This document shows positions 24,832 through 33,748 of a DNA stretch of 56,111 nucleotides, in pieces. The stretch lies in assembly GCA_008364785.1 (NCBI GenBank), contig VTTJ01000015.1, positions 1 to 56,111 of the forward strand, in the 5' to 3' direction. The notes below the pieces were generated by a model, which saw only the letters and a list, made by a program, of their open reading frames with translations, had not been told where the DNA came from and searched no databases. The stretch's first letter is position 1, and each line of letters opens with the position of its first letter. The DNA is from Bacillus sp. BGMRC 2118 (GTDB lineage Bacteria; Bacillota; Bacilli; Bacillales; SA4). Both the position numbers and the translations under genes were made by a program.

Positions 24832-26420
24832 ATTTCTTCCTCCTTTTCTTTTTTCCACAAGACAATCTCATCTTTTTGTATAATTTTCAATTGGTAAATT
24901 ACTACAAGGTATATTGCCCCACCTATAAAAACTGCACTTAATGCAAATAGTGAACTGCTTGTACGCGTAACATCATCTACAAGTAATTGGAAGTAAGTGT
25001 ACTCATAAAGCTTTATTACCAAGGACATCACAAGTCCAGCAATCATTGTTTTACTAAGTATTTGATACGGAATGAACTGATTCACTTTTAGCTTGTTAAC
25101 TAACATGATAAGTGTGGCCATACAAATTACACTAACAGCAAGAATTGTTGAAATAGCTGCACCAAGTGTTCCAAAATTCGGAATGAGAAGTTGGTTAGCC
25201 CCTACCTTTATTATAAAACCAGCTAATACAAAAATTGCCGTATGGGCTACAAATCCTAATCCCTGTAAAATAGAGGCAGCTGTTAAACAGATAGATAACA
25301 GTAAAATACTTACGCTTAATACCGATAAAACTGTGCTCCCTGCCATATTTGTAAACAACATGTAGTTCGTATATTTCATAATTGAAATTAAACCTATTGT
25401 AGCCCCCATTCCAATTACGAAACTGATTTTTAGTGATAGCTTTGTCATAGTTACAATTTCATCCTGTTTCCCACGTTTTACTGCATTCGATATAGTAGGT
25501 ACTAAGGTTAATGATAATGATGTTGCTAGAACAACACCCAGCTGTATTAATGGTTGGCCTCGGTCAAATATTCCTTTTGCAAATTTTGCATCTGTTTCAT
25601 TGATTCCTGATTGAACGAGCACTGAATATAAGGTAAAAGAGTCAACAAGCTGAAGTAAGACTAACGTTAACCCTGTCGTACTAATTAATAAACTTGATAA
25701 AATCACTTCCCTAAAGGGAAATGCACGAACATTCTTTAAATGTAGTGCTTCCTTGTATAGGTCCCAGGATAATTGGTGCATGAGCTTTGAACGAAAATAT
25801 AGCAACACAAAAAGTCCTGCCACCCCCCCAATGATTGAGCCTATCACAGCCCCTGTACCAACTACATAATAGTCATAACCTGCCCCAACAAATATAAAGG
25901 CTAATAATAGAATACTGCCTACACGAATAAACTGCTCTGTCATTTGGGATAAAGCTGTTGGAAGCATATAACCATAGCCTTGAAAGTATCCTCTAAATAT
26001 CGAAATAAACGGCAATAACAAAAAACTAAAAGAAACCATTCTAATCGGTTCAACGAGTAAAGGATCTCCCATCCATTTTGCTAACGGTAACGCAAATACA
26101 AATAAAAGTAAAAAAGAAATAAAGCCAAATAAAAGTAAAGTTAAAAAGCTATATATTAAGGTAAAGTATTCTTGCTTTTCTGATTTATTATGTTCCGAAA
26201 TAATCTTCGAAATAACAATTGGAAATCCGTTTAATGAAAGAGCTATGGCAATTCCGTAAAATGGGTATACTTGCTGATAAATATAAAATCCAATATCTCC
26301 CGCTATATTCTGATAAGGAACTCTATACACTGCACTAAGAATTTTCGTCACAATACCAGCTATCGTTAACAGCAGTGCACCTTGTATGAATGTATGCTTA
26401 TTATTATGTAAACCTTGCAT
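24828..26420 (-). CDS. yabM: Polysaccharide transporter/flippase of the MOP superfamily (YabM/SpoVB type)
   Basis: A 530-aa membrane protein with about 14 hydrophobic helices across its length. The N terminus LLTIAGIVTKILSAVYRVPYQNIAGD is characteristic of the SpoVB/MurJ-like polysaccharide biosynthesis family. It overlaps yabN by 4 nt and lies after spoVT as in B. subtilis. By family it may move lipid-linked cell-envelope precursors; its specific substrate is not known. The ATG is preceded by GGAAAGGGAA. Confidence 0.88.
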   Translation of the reverse strand: MQGLHNNKHTFIQGALLLTIAGIVTKILSAVYRVPYQNIAGDIGFYIYQQVYPFYGIAIALSLNGFPIVISKIISEHNKSEKQEYFTLIYSFLTLLLFGFISFLLLFVFALPLAKWMGDPLLVEPIRMVSFSFLLLPFISIFRGYFQGYGYMLPTALSQMTEQFIRVGSILLLAFIFVGAGYDYYVVGTGAVIGSIIGGVAGLFVLLYFRSKLMHQLSWDLYKEALHLKNVRAFPFREVILSSLLISTTGLTLVLLQLVDSFTLYSVLVQSGINETDAKFAKGIFDRGQPLIQLGVVLATSLSLTLVPTISNAVKRGKQDEIVTMTKLSLKISFVIGMGATIGLISIMKYTNYMLFTNMAGSTVLSVLSVSILLLSICLTAASILQGLGFVAHTAIFVLAGFIIKVGANQLLIPNFGTLGAAISTILAVSVICMATLIMLVNKLKVNQFIPYQILSKTMIAGLVMSLVIKLYEYTYFQLLVDDVTRTSSSLFALSAVFIGGAIYLVVIYQLKIIQKDEIVLWKKEKEEEI

Positions 26421-26487
26421 TAGGCAAATTCCCTTTCCAAGTAAGTTGCGAGAGTATTATATCACATTTATTTACTAGAAAAAGTAA

Positions 26488-26511
26488 ATGGGACAGCCTC
26501 GGCTGCCCCAT
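26488..26511 (-). terminator. spoVT terminator
   Basis: ATGGGGCAGCC pairs with GGCTGTCCCAT (one G-U) around a 2-nt loop, 8 nt after the spoVT stop. The following T-tract on the minus strand is short. Confidence 0.7.
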
Positions 26512-26519
26512 TTTTGTTA

Positions 26520-27056
26520 TTATTGCTCCATTTGTCTAGCTAAGAAGCCAGCAGCTGTTTCAACTGCCTTTTGCTCTACTTCACCAAGTGTTCGCTCTTT
26601 TGATACAATGACAACTGCACCGATCGGATCTCCATTGGCGATAATTGGTGCTACCGTGTAAGATGTTACTGCCTCATCATTTCCTTCTACAATAGCCACT
26701 TGCTTTTCTGTTGTTTCCAGTATAGAGCTGCGATCTTCCATTACCTTCTCAATCTGGTCACTTATATTTTTATTTAAGTATTCTTTTTTGGACCCTCCTG
26801 CAACCGCTATAAATGCATCACGATCGCAAATTAAAATAGTATGTCCTAGACTATCATATAGTGCCTCTGCATATTCTTTAGCAAAATCGCTTAACTCACT
26901 AATCGGTGAGTATTTCTTTAAAATTACTTCTCCATCACGGTCAACGAAGATTTCTAGTGGATCTCCTTCACGAATTCGAAGAGTCCTTCTTATTTCTTTA
27001 GGAATGACCACACGCCCTAAATCATCAATTCGACGAACTATACCAGTTGCTTTCAT
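26520..27056 (-). CDS. spoVT: Stage V sporulation transcription factor SpoVT
   Basis: A forespore regulator of sigma G-dependent genes. The 178-aa protein has an AbrB-type swapped-hairpin DNA-binding domain at residues 1-52 (MKATGIVRRIDDLGRVVIPKEIRRTL). A GAF domain (about 55-178) is recognised by GHTILICDRDAFIAVAGGSKKEYL and YTVAPIIANGDPIGAVVIVSKE. Its N-terminal domain resembles the abrB product at 46924-47208. It lies between mfd and yabM in conserved order. A forespore promoter would be expected upstream, but I could not define one confidently. Confidence 0.97.
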   Translation of the reverse strand: MKATGIVRRIDDLGRVVIPKEIRRTLRIREGDPLEIFVDRDGEVILKKYSPISELSDFAKEYAEALYDSLGHTILICDRDAFIAVAGGSKKEYLNKNISDQIEKVMEDRSSILETTEKQVAIVEGNDEAVTSYTVAPIIANGDPIGAVVIVSKERTLGEVEQKAVETAAGFLARQMEQ

Positions 27057-27237
27057 TCTAAAGATGCCTCACTTTCATTTGATGATTAAAATAGTGGTGA
27101 TTAAGTAATTGTATTACCATTTTTGTTTAAATCACCTTCTGTTGAGATTAGTATCCTTCACTCGGAAAGTTCTATACACTGACAACTAGAAAAAATCATC
27201 AACTGGAATAAGTTACTATTTTTATTCAGAATTTAGT

Positions 27238-30200
27238 TTACGCTTTGAGTAATTCTTCTTTAATAAGAAGAGGTACTTCGTTCAATAATGTTTTCGCTGA
27301 GGTAATCCATTGTTCAACCGTTAGACCCTTTGTATTAATCGTTATTTTAATTTTATTATTTTCTAAGCCTAAATTAATATATGAGCCTATCTGACTGGCT
27401 ACCATGAACAGTTTTCCACCATCAATCATGTTGCTAAATTCCTCTGTCATAAATAAGATGACATCGTTTTTCGTTTGCTTTATAGTCTCTATATTTGCCT
27501 TAAGTGCATGTAACTTCAGATCTGTTACCTTAACGAGATAATCAACCTCTAACGGATAATCTCCGAAACGGTCCATTAACTCTTCTTGAAGCTCTAATAA
27601 CTCTTCATTCGTACTAATTCCCTTGAAACGTTTGTAAATCTCAATCTTTTGTCTTCCGTCCTTGATATAAGCTTCGGGGATGTATGCATCTAAATCAACA
27701 TCAATTTCAACAGCTCTTTGCTTCTCTTTTTCTTCAGGCAATCCTCTTCTTTGATCTATTGCTTCTTTTAACATTTGAGAATATAGATCAAATCCTACTG
27801 AATCAATAAAACCATGTTGCTGTGCCCCTAATAAGTTCCCTGCACCACGAATGGACAGATCACGCATTGCAATTTTAAATCCAGATCCTAGTTCAGTGAA
27901 TTCTTTAATCGCTTGTAGCCTTTTTTCAGCAACTTCTGTTAACACTTTATCCCGCTGATAGGTAAAATACGCATATGCAATTCGGTTCGAACGTCCAACG
28001 CGACCTCTAAGTTGATATAGCTGGGATAGTCCCATCTTATCTGCATCATGAACAATTAATGTATTCACGTTCGGAATATCTACACCCGTTTCAATAATCG
28101 TCGTACTAACTAACACATCTGCCTCGCCTTGCAGAAACGTTAACATGACAGACTCTAGTTCATTTTCATTCATCTTTCCATGTGCATAGATTACTTTTGC
28201 ATCTGGAACAAGCATTGATATTTCATCTACTTTTCGCTCAATATCTTCTACGCGATTATATAAGAAATACACTTGTCCTCCTCTTGCCATTTCCCGTTCT
28301 ATTGCCTCTCGTACAAATGCACCGTTATATTCCATTACGTATGTTTGTACTGGAAAACGGTTTTCCGGAGGAGTTTCAATAACTGATAAATCACGAACAC
28401 CAAGCATCGACATATGTAATGTCCTTGGTATTGGAGTAGCTGTTAACGTTAGTACGTCAATATTGGCCTTTAATTGTTTGATTTTTTCTTTGTGTGTCAC
28501 ACCAAATCGTTGTTCTTCATCAATAATTAATAGACCTAAATCTTTGTACTCAATATCCTTAGACAATAATCGATGTGTCCCGACCACAATATCAACTGAG
28601 CCCTGCTTAATCCCTTTTATCGTCTCAGTTTGTTGTTTTCTACTTCTAAAACGACTCAAAAGCCCGATATTAATCGGATAATCTTGAAAACGCTCCTTGA
28701 TTGTCTCAAAATGTTGTTGTGCCAATATGGTTGTAGGTACTAAAAAGGCAACTTGCTTTCCATCTGTAATGGCTTTAAACGCAGCTCTAATGGCTACTTC
28801 TGTTTTCCCATATCCAACGTCTCCGCATAACAAACGATCCATTGGCCGCTCTCGTTCCATATCTTGCTTAATCTCTTCAATTGAACGAAGCTGATCCTCT
28901 GTTTCTCTATATGGAAACGATGTTTCAAATTCACGTTGGAGATCATTATCATTTGAGAAGGCGTATCCTTTGCTAGCTTCTCTTTCTGCATATAATTTAA
29001 TTAAATCATCTGCAATATCCTGTACCGATGATTCAACCTTCTTTTTCACCTTTTTCCAATCTGTACCGCCCAGTTTGTATACTTTCGGTTCTTTCCCCTC
29101 AGACGCAACATACTTTTGTACTTGATCAATTTGATCAATTGGAACGTAAAGCTTATCATTTCCTTGATATTTAAGGTGAATATAATCTTTGTGAATACCG
29201 TTGATCTCTAACGTTTCTATGCCAAGATATTTTCCGATACCGTGATTAACATGTACAACATAATCCCCAACTTTTAATTCTGAATAGTTTTTAATACGCT
29301 CTGCATTTGATAACTTTTGCTTTTTTTGAGAACGTTTTGGAGCTTGCTTCTTAAATAACTCTTCTTCAGTGATAATTGCAATTTTTTGCATTGGGAATTC
29401 AAATCCATCATGCAGCGAACCTGGTATAATCTGCACTCTTCCATTCACTAATGGATCATCTTTCCCTATTGTCACTGCATCGATTTCATAGTCTGCTAGT
29501 ACACGGTCTAGCTTTTTTACCCGATCAGGAGTTGCCCCTAAAAAAACAATTGCATATTGCTGTTTCTTCCAACGTTCTAATTCACTTTTTAGTACATTGA
29601 TTTGACCATGAAAGGACTGCATGGCCTTACATGACATATTAATAATATTTTGCGGATTTGTATGTGGGACATGTCTGAGAAATAAGGACATATACACGAT
29701 ACTACGATTCGCTCTATGCATAAGTGGAAAGAACGAATGGGAGTACTCTAGCTCATGAATCACAAGTCCCTCAGCTAATAATGATGTATGCCAATCCATC
29801 TCTTCCTTATCAAGGGTTTCTGACATCTCCTGTACTCTAGAAACTTCGTCCACGAGAATAATTCCATTATCCGGAAGATAATCTAGTAAACTAGCAGGAT
29901 TATCATAAAATAATGAAAGATATTTAAACATCTGTTGCGGAATTTGTCCGTTTTTAATTGTGTCTAATTCAAAGGAGATATTTTGTGCTAGTAGTTTCTT
30001 TGCTTTTTCATCCTTCATCTTTTTTAATGAAGCTGCAAGACCTACTTCAAGCTTCTCTGCACCCTTCATTAACTCTATCTGGTCTAATAGAATCTCTGTT
30101 GCTGGCCCAAATGTAAATATCTCAAGTTTATCCTTTGAACGCTGTGTCTCAATTTCAAATGTACGAATGGAATCTACTTCTGTATCAAATAGTTCAATTC

Positions 30201-30777
30201 GAACTGGATTCTCCTCAGTTAGTGGATATATATCAATAATACCGCCTCTAATGCTAAATTCACCTGGCGTGGAGACCATTGAGCCTCTCTCATAACCGAA
30301 CTTTACTAGTTGTTCTGCTAGTTCTTCAATTGAGATATCTTCCCCTACTTGGATGGTTTGCTGTGCCTTTTTCCATTTTTCCTTACTTGGCAGTAAACGT
30401 CTCAATCCAGCAACAGGAGCAATCATCACTCCTTTTTCCTGGCTACTCCAATAATTAAGCAGTTCAATTCGTTGACTCTTTAATTCAGGACTTGCAATCC
30501 CTATCTCAGATGCAATTAATTCATTTACCGGATATAAGAAGACTTCATCTTCTGGAAGCAATTCTATTAAATCATCATATAGCTTTTGTGCTTGGTATAA
30601 GTTATGAGTTACAATCAACTGTGGCCTTTTTAGTTCAGAATATAAAGAGGACATCAGTACCGTTCTAGCTGAACCAGATAAACCAGCAACTAATTGTTCC
30701 TTTAACGTTCCATTTATACCTGTAATAATCGTTTGAGCATCTACGTTTTCTTTAAATATTTGTTGTAAACCCAACAA
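27238..30777 (-). CDS. mfd: Transcription-repair coupling factor Mfd
   Basis: Removes RNA polymerase stalled at DNA lesions and recruits UvrA. The protein of about 1179 aa has a UvrB-like N-terminal region and an RNA polymerase interaction/CarD-like domain (KVGDYVVHVNHGIGKYLG, about residues 510-580). The SF2 translocase follows, with Walker A GDVGYGKTEVA (about 660), DEEQ, TATPIPRT and QLRGRVGRS. A TRCF C-terminal domain ends the protein. The start is uncertain among clustered TTG codons (30783, 30777, 30774). The first overlaps GGAGGGG, and 30777 best matches the B. subtilis N terminus. Confidence 0.96.
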   Translation of the reverse strand: MLGLQQIFKENVDAQTIITGINGTLKEQLVAGLSGSARTVLMSSLYSELKRPQLIVTHNLYQAQKLYDDLIELLPEDEVFLYPVNELIASEIGIASPELKSQRIELLNYWSSQEKGVMIAPVAGLRRLLPSKEKWKKAQQTIQVGEDISIEELAEQLVKFGYERGSMVSTPGEFSIRGGIIDIYPLTEENPVRIELFDTEVDSIRTFEIETQRSKDKLEIFTFGPATEILLDQIELMKGAEKLEVGLAASLKKMKDEKAKKLLAQNISFELDTIKNGQIPQQMFKYLSLFYDNPASLLDYLPDNGIILVDEVSRVQEMSETLDKEEMDWHTSLLAEGLVIHELEYSHSFFPLMHRANRSIVYMSLFLRHVPHTNPQNIINMSCKAMQSFHGQINVLKSELERWKKQQYAIVFLGATPDRVKKLDRVLADYEIDAVTIGKDDPLVNGRVQIIPGSLHDGFEFPMQKIAIITEEELFKKQAPKRSQKKQKLSNAERIKNYSELKVGDYVVHVNHGIGKYLGIETLEINGIHKDYIHLKYQGNDKLYVPIDQIDQVQKYVASEGKEPKVYKLGGTDWKKVKKKVESSVQDIADDLIKLYAEREASKGYAFSNDNDLQREFETSFPYRETEDQLRSIEEIKQDMERERPMDRLLCGDVGYGKTEVAIRAAFKAITDGKQVAFLVPTTILAQQHFETIKERFQDYPINIGLLSRFRSRKQQTETIKGIKQGSVDIVVGTHRLLSKDIEYKDLGLLIIDEEQRFGVTHKEKIKQLKANIDVLTLTATPIPRTLHMSMLGVRDLSVIETPPENRFPVQTYVMEYNGAFVREAIEREMARGGQVYFLYNRVEDIERKVDEISMLVPDAKVIYAHGKMNENELESVMLTFLQGEADVLVSTTIIETGVDIPNVNTLIVHDADKMGLSQLYQLRGRVGRSNRIAYAYFTYQRDKVLTEVAEKRLQAIKEFTELGSGFKIAMRDLSIRGAGNLLGAQQHGFIDSVGFDLYSQMLKEAIDQRRGLPEEKEKQRAVEIDVDLDAYIPEAYIKDGRQKIEIYKRFKGISTNEELLELQEELMDRFGDYPLEVDYLVKVTDLKLHALKANIETIKQTKNDVILFMTEEFSNMIDGGKLFMVASQIGSYINLGLENNKIKITINTKGLTVEQWITSAKTLLNEVPLLIKEELLKA

Positions 30778-30852
30778 TACCAACCCCTCCTCTCAAAATC
30801 ATACTTTTATGTATATGGAAATAGAAAAATGCTTTGGTAAGTTACCCAAAGC

Positions 30853-31083
30853 TTATTGTATAAAGGTTTGATTTTCATGATAGTGCGGATTGCGATCCAG
30901 TGCTTCTTGGCAGTCTTCACAAATTGATTTCACGTGTATTTCTCCATTTTCCTGATAATTAATCATATCCAAACGTTCTTCATCATTAAGTTGATGGAAA
31001 CCAAGTTCTTCACTATGAATTGACATCCTATCAATTGAACCGATCGTAACACCACAGTGTCTACAATTATAATGTATGGACAT
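30853..31083 (-). CDS. fin: Anti-sigma F factor Fin
   Basis: A 76-aa zinc-binding protein with two metal pairs (CRHC near residues 7-10 and CEDC near 56-59). It matches B. subtilis YabK/Fin, which inhibits sigma F to help the switch to sigma G in the forespore. It lies between pth and mfd as expected. An excellent sigma F/G-type promoter (-10 CATACTA) stands 27 nt upstream of the ATG. The start is preceded by GGAGG. Confidence 0.93.
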   Translation of the reverse strand: MSIHYNCRHCGVTIGSIDRMSIHSEELGFHQLNDEERLDMINYQENGEIHVKSICEDCQEALDRNPHYHENQTFIQ

Positions 31084-31110
31084 CCCTATACCTCCTGCGC
31101 ACTTTACTAC

Positions 31111-31140
31111 TAGTATGAACGCATCAGAGATATATTATTC
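31111..31140 (-). promoter_or_regulatory. Forespore (sigma F/sigma G) promoter of fin
   Basis: -35 GAATA (31136-31140), 18-bp spacer and -10 CATACTA (31111-31117) on the minus strand. These match the forespore consensus and fit the known sigma F control of fin in B. subtilis. Confidence 0.75.
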
Positions 31141-31179
31141 ACTAGTCTATGTGTCAATAAATGAAAAAATACCTTAAAT

Positions 31180-31740
31180 CTATCTATTAAACTGATTCAT
31201 TACATCTATAAACGTATCATTTGTCCATTTCTCACAGGCATCAGCTGTTAATTTTATAGAATCCACAACAAGAGGTATTTGTTCTTCTGTAAATCTGCCT
31301 AACACATAATCCGTTACCTTCATGCCATTCCTTGGTCTATCTATGCCTATTCTAATACGTTTAAATTCCTGCGTCCCTATATGCTGAATAATTGATTTCA
31401 TTCCATTCTGTCCACCTGCACTGCCCTTAGCACGTAGGCGTACTTTACCCACTGGCAGGTCTAAATCATCATAAATCACAACAATATCTTCAGAATCAAT
31501 ATCGTAATAATCCATTAATGGTCGTACTGACTCACCTGATAAATTCATATATGTTAGTGGCTTCAACAGAATAACTTTCTCACCATTTATTATTCCTGTA
31601 CCGAAGATTCCTTTGAATTTCTCCTTATCTAGAGGAATTTGGTGACGATGTGCCAGCTCGTCAATCGCAATGAATCCGACATTATGTCTTGTTTGTGCGT
31701 ATTCTCTACCCGGATTTCCTAATCCGATTATTAACTTCAT
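31180..31740 (-). CDS. pth: Peptidyl-tRNA hydrolase
   Basis: Releases peptides from prematurely dissociated peptidyl-tRNA; named spoVC in B. subtilis because of a sporulation mutant. The 186-aa enzyme shows IIGLGNPGREYAQTRHNVGF with the catalytic His (about residue 20), KPLTYMNLSGESV and DDLDLPVGKVRLRAKGSAGGQNGMKSI. The frame opens at 31764, but the ATG at 31740 lies 8 nt after GGAGG and gives the family length. It follows ctc in the glmU-prs-ctc-pth order. MITE copy C lies between ctc and this gene. Confidence 0.96.
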   Translation of the reverse strand: MKLIIGLGNPGREYAQTRHNVGFIAIDELAHRHQIPLDKEKFKGIFGTGIINGEKVILLKPLTYMNLSGESVRPLMDYYDIDSEDIVVIYDDLDLPVGKVRLRAKGSAGGQNGMKSIIQHIGTQEFKRIRIGIDRPRNGMKVTDYVLGRFTEEQIPLVVDSIKLTADACEKWTNDTFIDVMNQFNR

Positions 31741-31812
31741 ATGCATATCCTCCATAAGCCACATTCTTTTTATCTTCTTCTAGTATATACGAATTGTCAC
31801 TAAAAATAAAAA

Positions 31813-31996
31813 GGCTGCTTTCGTATAGAATGTTGATTTGAGTAAAAATCCCAAAGGCCAGATGTTGACCTTAGTATTCAGATACTTCTATACATAAAGA
31901 GAATTGCTCTTTTCTAATCGAACCTCTTTTTGCTTCTAAAACGGGTGTACACACAAAATAAATGTATGAAAAGCAACAAAGTTTTAGAAAAGAGCC
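31813..31996 (+). mobile_element. MITE copy C (184 bp)
   Basis: Same family and length as copy A, with ends GGCTGCTTTC and ...GAAAAGAGCC. It is flanked by AATAAAAA (left) and ACTAAAAA (right), 7 of 8 identical, a probable target duplication. Its left internal hairpin is eroded (GTAAAAATC against GATGTTGAC), and the right half is well preserved. It lies between the ctc terminator and pth. Confidence 0.8.
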
Positions 31997-32030
31997 ACTA
32001 AAAAAACGTAACCTTCTTCCAGGTTACGTT
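31997..32030 (-). terminator. ctc terminator
   Basis: A perfect 10-bp stem AACGTAACCT (32005-32014) / AGGTTACGTT (32021-32030) is followed by seven T on the minus strand, 28 nt after the ctc stop. MITE copy C abuts it. Confidence 0.9.
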
Positions 32031-32057
32031 TTCGAAGATAGAACAAGAACAGCTTAC

Positions 32058-32690
32058 TTACTTTTCTTCCTCGTCGCCTTCCGTTCCTTCATTTGTTACA
32101 TTGCCACTTTGTGTTTCTCCTTCATCAACCGTATCTTCTACTTTAGGAGGTAAAATGGAAGCAATGACATCCTCACTATCTCGATTGATTGTATACTTTC
32201 CACCTGTAGCAATGTCACTTACATGGATTGTTCCACTTACTTCAAGGTCTGAAATATCTACTTCTATAGCGGACGGAATATCTGCTGGAAGAGCAGTAAT
32301 CGGTAACTGATGAATTGCTTGTTGCAACACTCCGCCATCTTTTACACCAACTGCTTCACCAGTCAAGTGAACATTAACCTCTACATGGGCTTCTGCATTC
32401 ATATCAACTACAACAAAGTCTGCATGAATCACATCACCCTTTAATGAGTCCATCTGTAGTTCATGTAGCATAACTTGAACGTTTTCTCCACTACCTGATA
32501 AGGTAAGAATTCCATTTCTACCAACATCTCTTATAACTTTTGTAAAGTCTCCACTGTTAACTGCTATATTTTTACTTTCTTTATTTCTCCCGTAGACAAC
32601 TGCAGGAAACCCTCCACTTTTACGAATGCTTTTCTTTGTAGCCTTTTTAGAATCTGCTCGTTCTTCAACCTTTAATAATGTCTGACTCAT
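32058..32690 (-). CDS. ctc: General stress protein Ctc, ribosomal protein bL25 family
   Basis: A 5S rRNA-binding ribosomal protein of the long (CTC/TL5) form. Its 210 aa comprise an N-terminal bL25 domain (residues about 5-95, RKSGGFPAVVYGRNKESKNIAV) and a C-terminal beta domain (HVEVNVHLTGEAVGVKDGGVLQQ). A very acidic, glycine/threonine-rich tail follows (about 185-210). The frame opens at 32711; the ATG at 32690 follows GGAGG and starts MSQTLLKVEE, so it is chosen. In B. subtilis ctc is sigma B-induced; no clear sigma B promoter was recognised here. Confidence 0.94.
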   Translation of the reverse strand: MSQTLLKVEERADSKKATKKSIRKSGGFPAVVYGRNKESKNIAVNSGDFTKVIRDVGRNGILTLSGSGENVQVMLHELQMDSLKGDVIHADFVVVDMNAEAHVEVNVHLTGEAVGVKDGGVLQQAIHQLPITALPADIPSAIEVDISDLEVSGTIHVSDIATGGKYTINRDSEDVIASILPPKVEDTVDEGETQSGNVTNEGTEGDEEEK

Positions 32691-32772
32691 AAAAAAATTC
32701 CTCCATTTCAAGAATAGATAAAATAGGTTGTCCTATAATACCTTTTCCCAATGGAGGAAAATATAATCAATA

Positions 32773-33723
32773 TTAATCAAATAAAGTACTTACAGATTTC
32801 AGTTCATGAACACGGATTATTGCTTCCCCAATTAATGGAGCAACAGATAGTTCAGTCACCTTTTCTGATTTTTGTTCTTCATTTAATGCAATTGAATTTG
32901 TTACGACTAGTTCTTTAATTCTTGAGTTTTGGATACGTTCCATTGCAGGACCAGAAAGAACTGGGTGTGTACAGCAAGCATACACTTCCTTAGCCCCATT
33001 TTCGACCAATGCATTTGCAGCTAATGTAATCGTACCAGCTGTATCAATAATGTCATCAATTAGAATAGCTGTTTTTCCTTCAATATTACCAACAATATTC
33101 ATAACTTCTGCAACATTTGGACGAGGACGACGTTTATCTATAATGGCAATTGGTGCTTTCAAACGATCGGCCATCTTTCTGGCACGCGTTACACCACCAT
33201 GGTCTGGTGAAACGATAACAATATCACTCAATTGCTTTTCTTCAAAGTAATCTGCAAGAATCGGTACACCCATTAGGTGGTCAATTGGGATATCAAAGAA
33301 ACCTTGAATTTGTGGAGCATGTAAATCCAATGTAATAACACGTGATGCACCAGCTGTTTCTAGAAGATTTGCAACTAATTTTGCCGTTATCGGCTCACGA
33401 GAGCGTGCTTTACGATCTTGTCTAGCATACCCGTAATATGGCATTACGATATTTATGGTTCTTGCTGATGCACGCTTAAGTGCATCAATCATAATTAACA
33501 ATTCCATAATGTGTTCGTTAACAGGTGCACTTGTAGATTGAACAACATACACGTCACAACCACGGATACTTTCTTCAATATTAATTTGAATTTCTCCATC
33601 GCTAAAACGAGCGACGGAGCTTTTGCCAAGCTTTACTCCAATTACTTCTGCAATTTCTGCTGCTAGTTTTGAATTTGAATTTAGTGCAAATAACTTTAAT
33701 TTTGAATCTGAATATTGACTCAT
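32773..33723 (-). CDS. prs: Ribose-phosphate pyrophosphokinase
   Basis: Makes PRPP from ribose 5-phosphate and ATP for purine, pyrimidine, histidine and tryptophan synthesis. The 316-aa class I enzyme has FSDGEIQINIEESIRG, the catalytic flexible loop PYYGYARQDRKARSREPI, the signature DLHAPQIQGFFDIPIDHL (about residues 130-147) and the ribose phosphate loop DDIIDTAGT (about 221-229). It follows glmU by 25 nt, and the two are probably cotranscribed. Confidence 0.97.
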   Translation of the reverse strand: MSQYSDSKLKLFALNSNSKLAAEIAEVIGVKLGKSSVARFSDGEIQINIEESIRGCDVYVVQSTSAPVNEHIMELLIMIDALKRASARTINIVMPYYGYARQDRKARSREPITAKLVANLLETAGASRVITLDLHAPQIQGFFDIPIDHLMGVPILADYFEEKQLSDIVIVSPDHGGVTRARKMADRLKAPIAIIDKRRPRPNVAEVMNIVGNIEGKTAILIDDIIDTAGTITLAANALVENGAKEVYACCTHPVLSGPAMERIQNSRIKELVVTNSIALNEEQKSEKVTELSVAPLIGEAIIRVHELKSVSTLFD

Positions 33724-33748
33724 GAGTTTAATACCCCTCCACCTAAGG

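Noticed and set aside
26520..27056. spoVT and abrB as recent duplicates
   Set aside because: They share only the N-terminal DNA-binding domain; SpoVT has a GAF domain and both families are ancient and separate in Bacillaceae.
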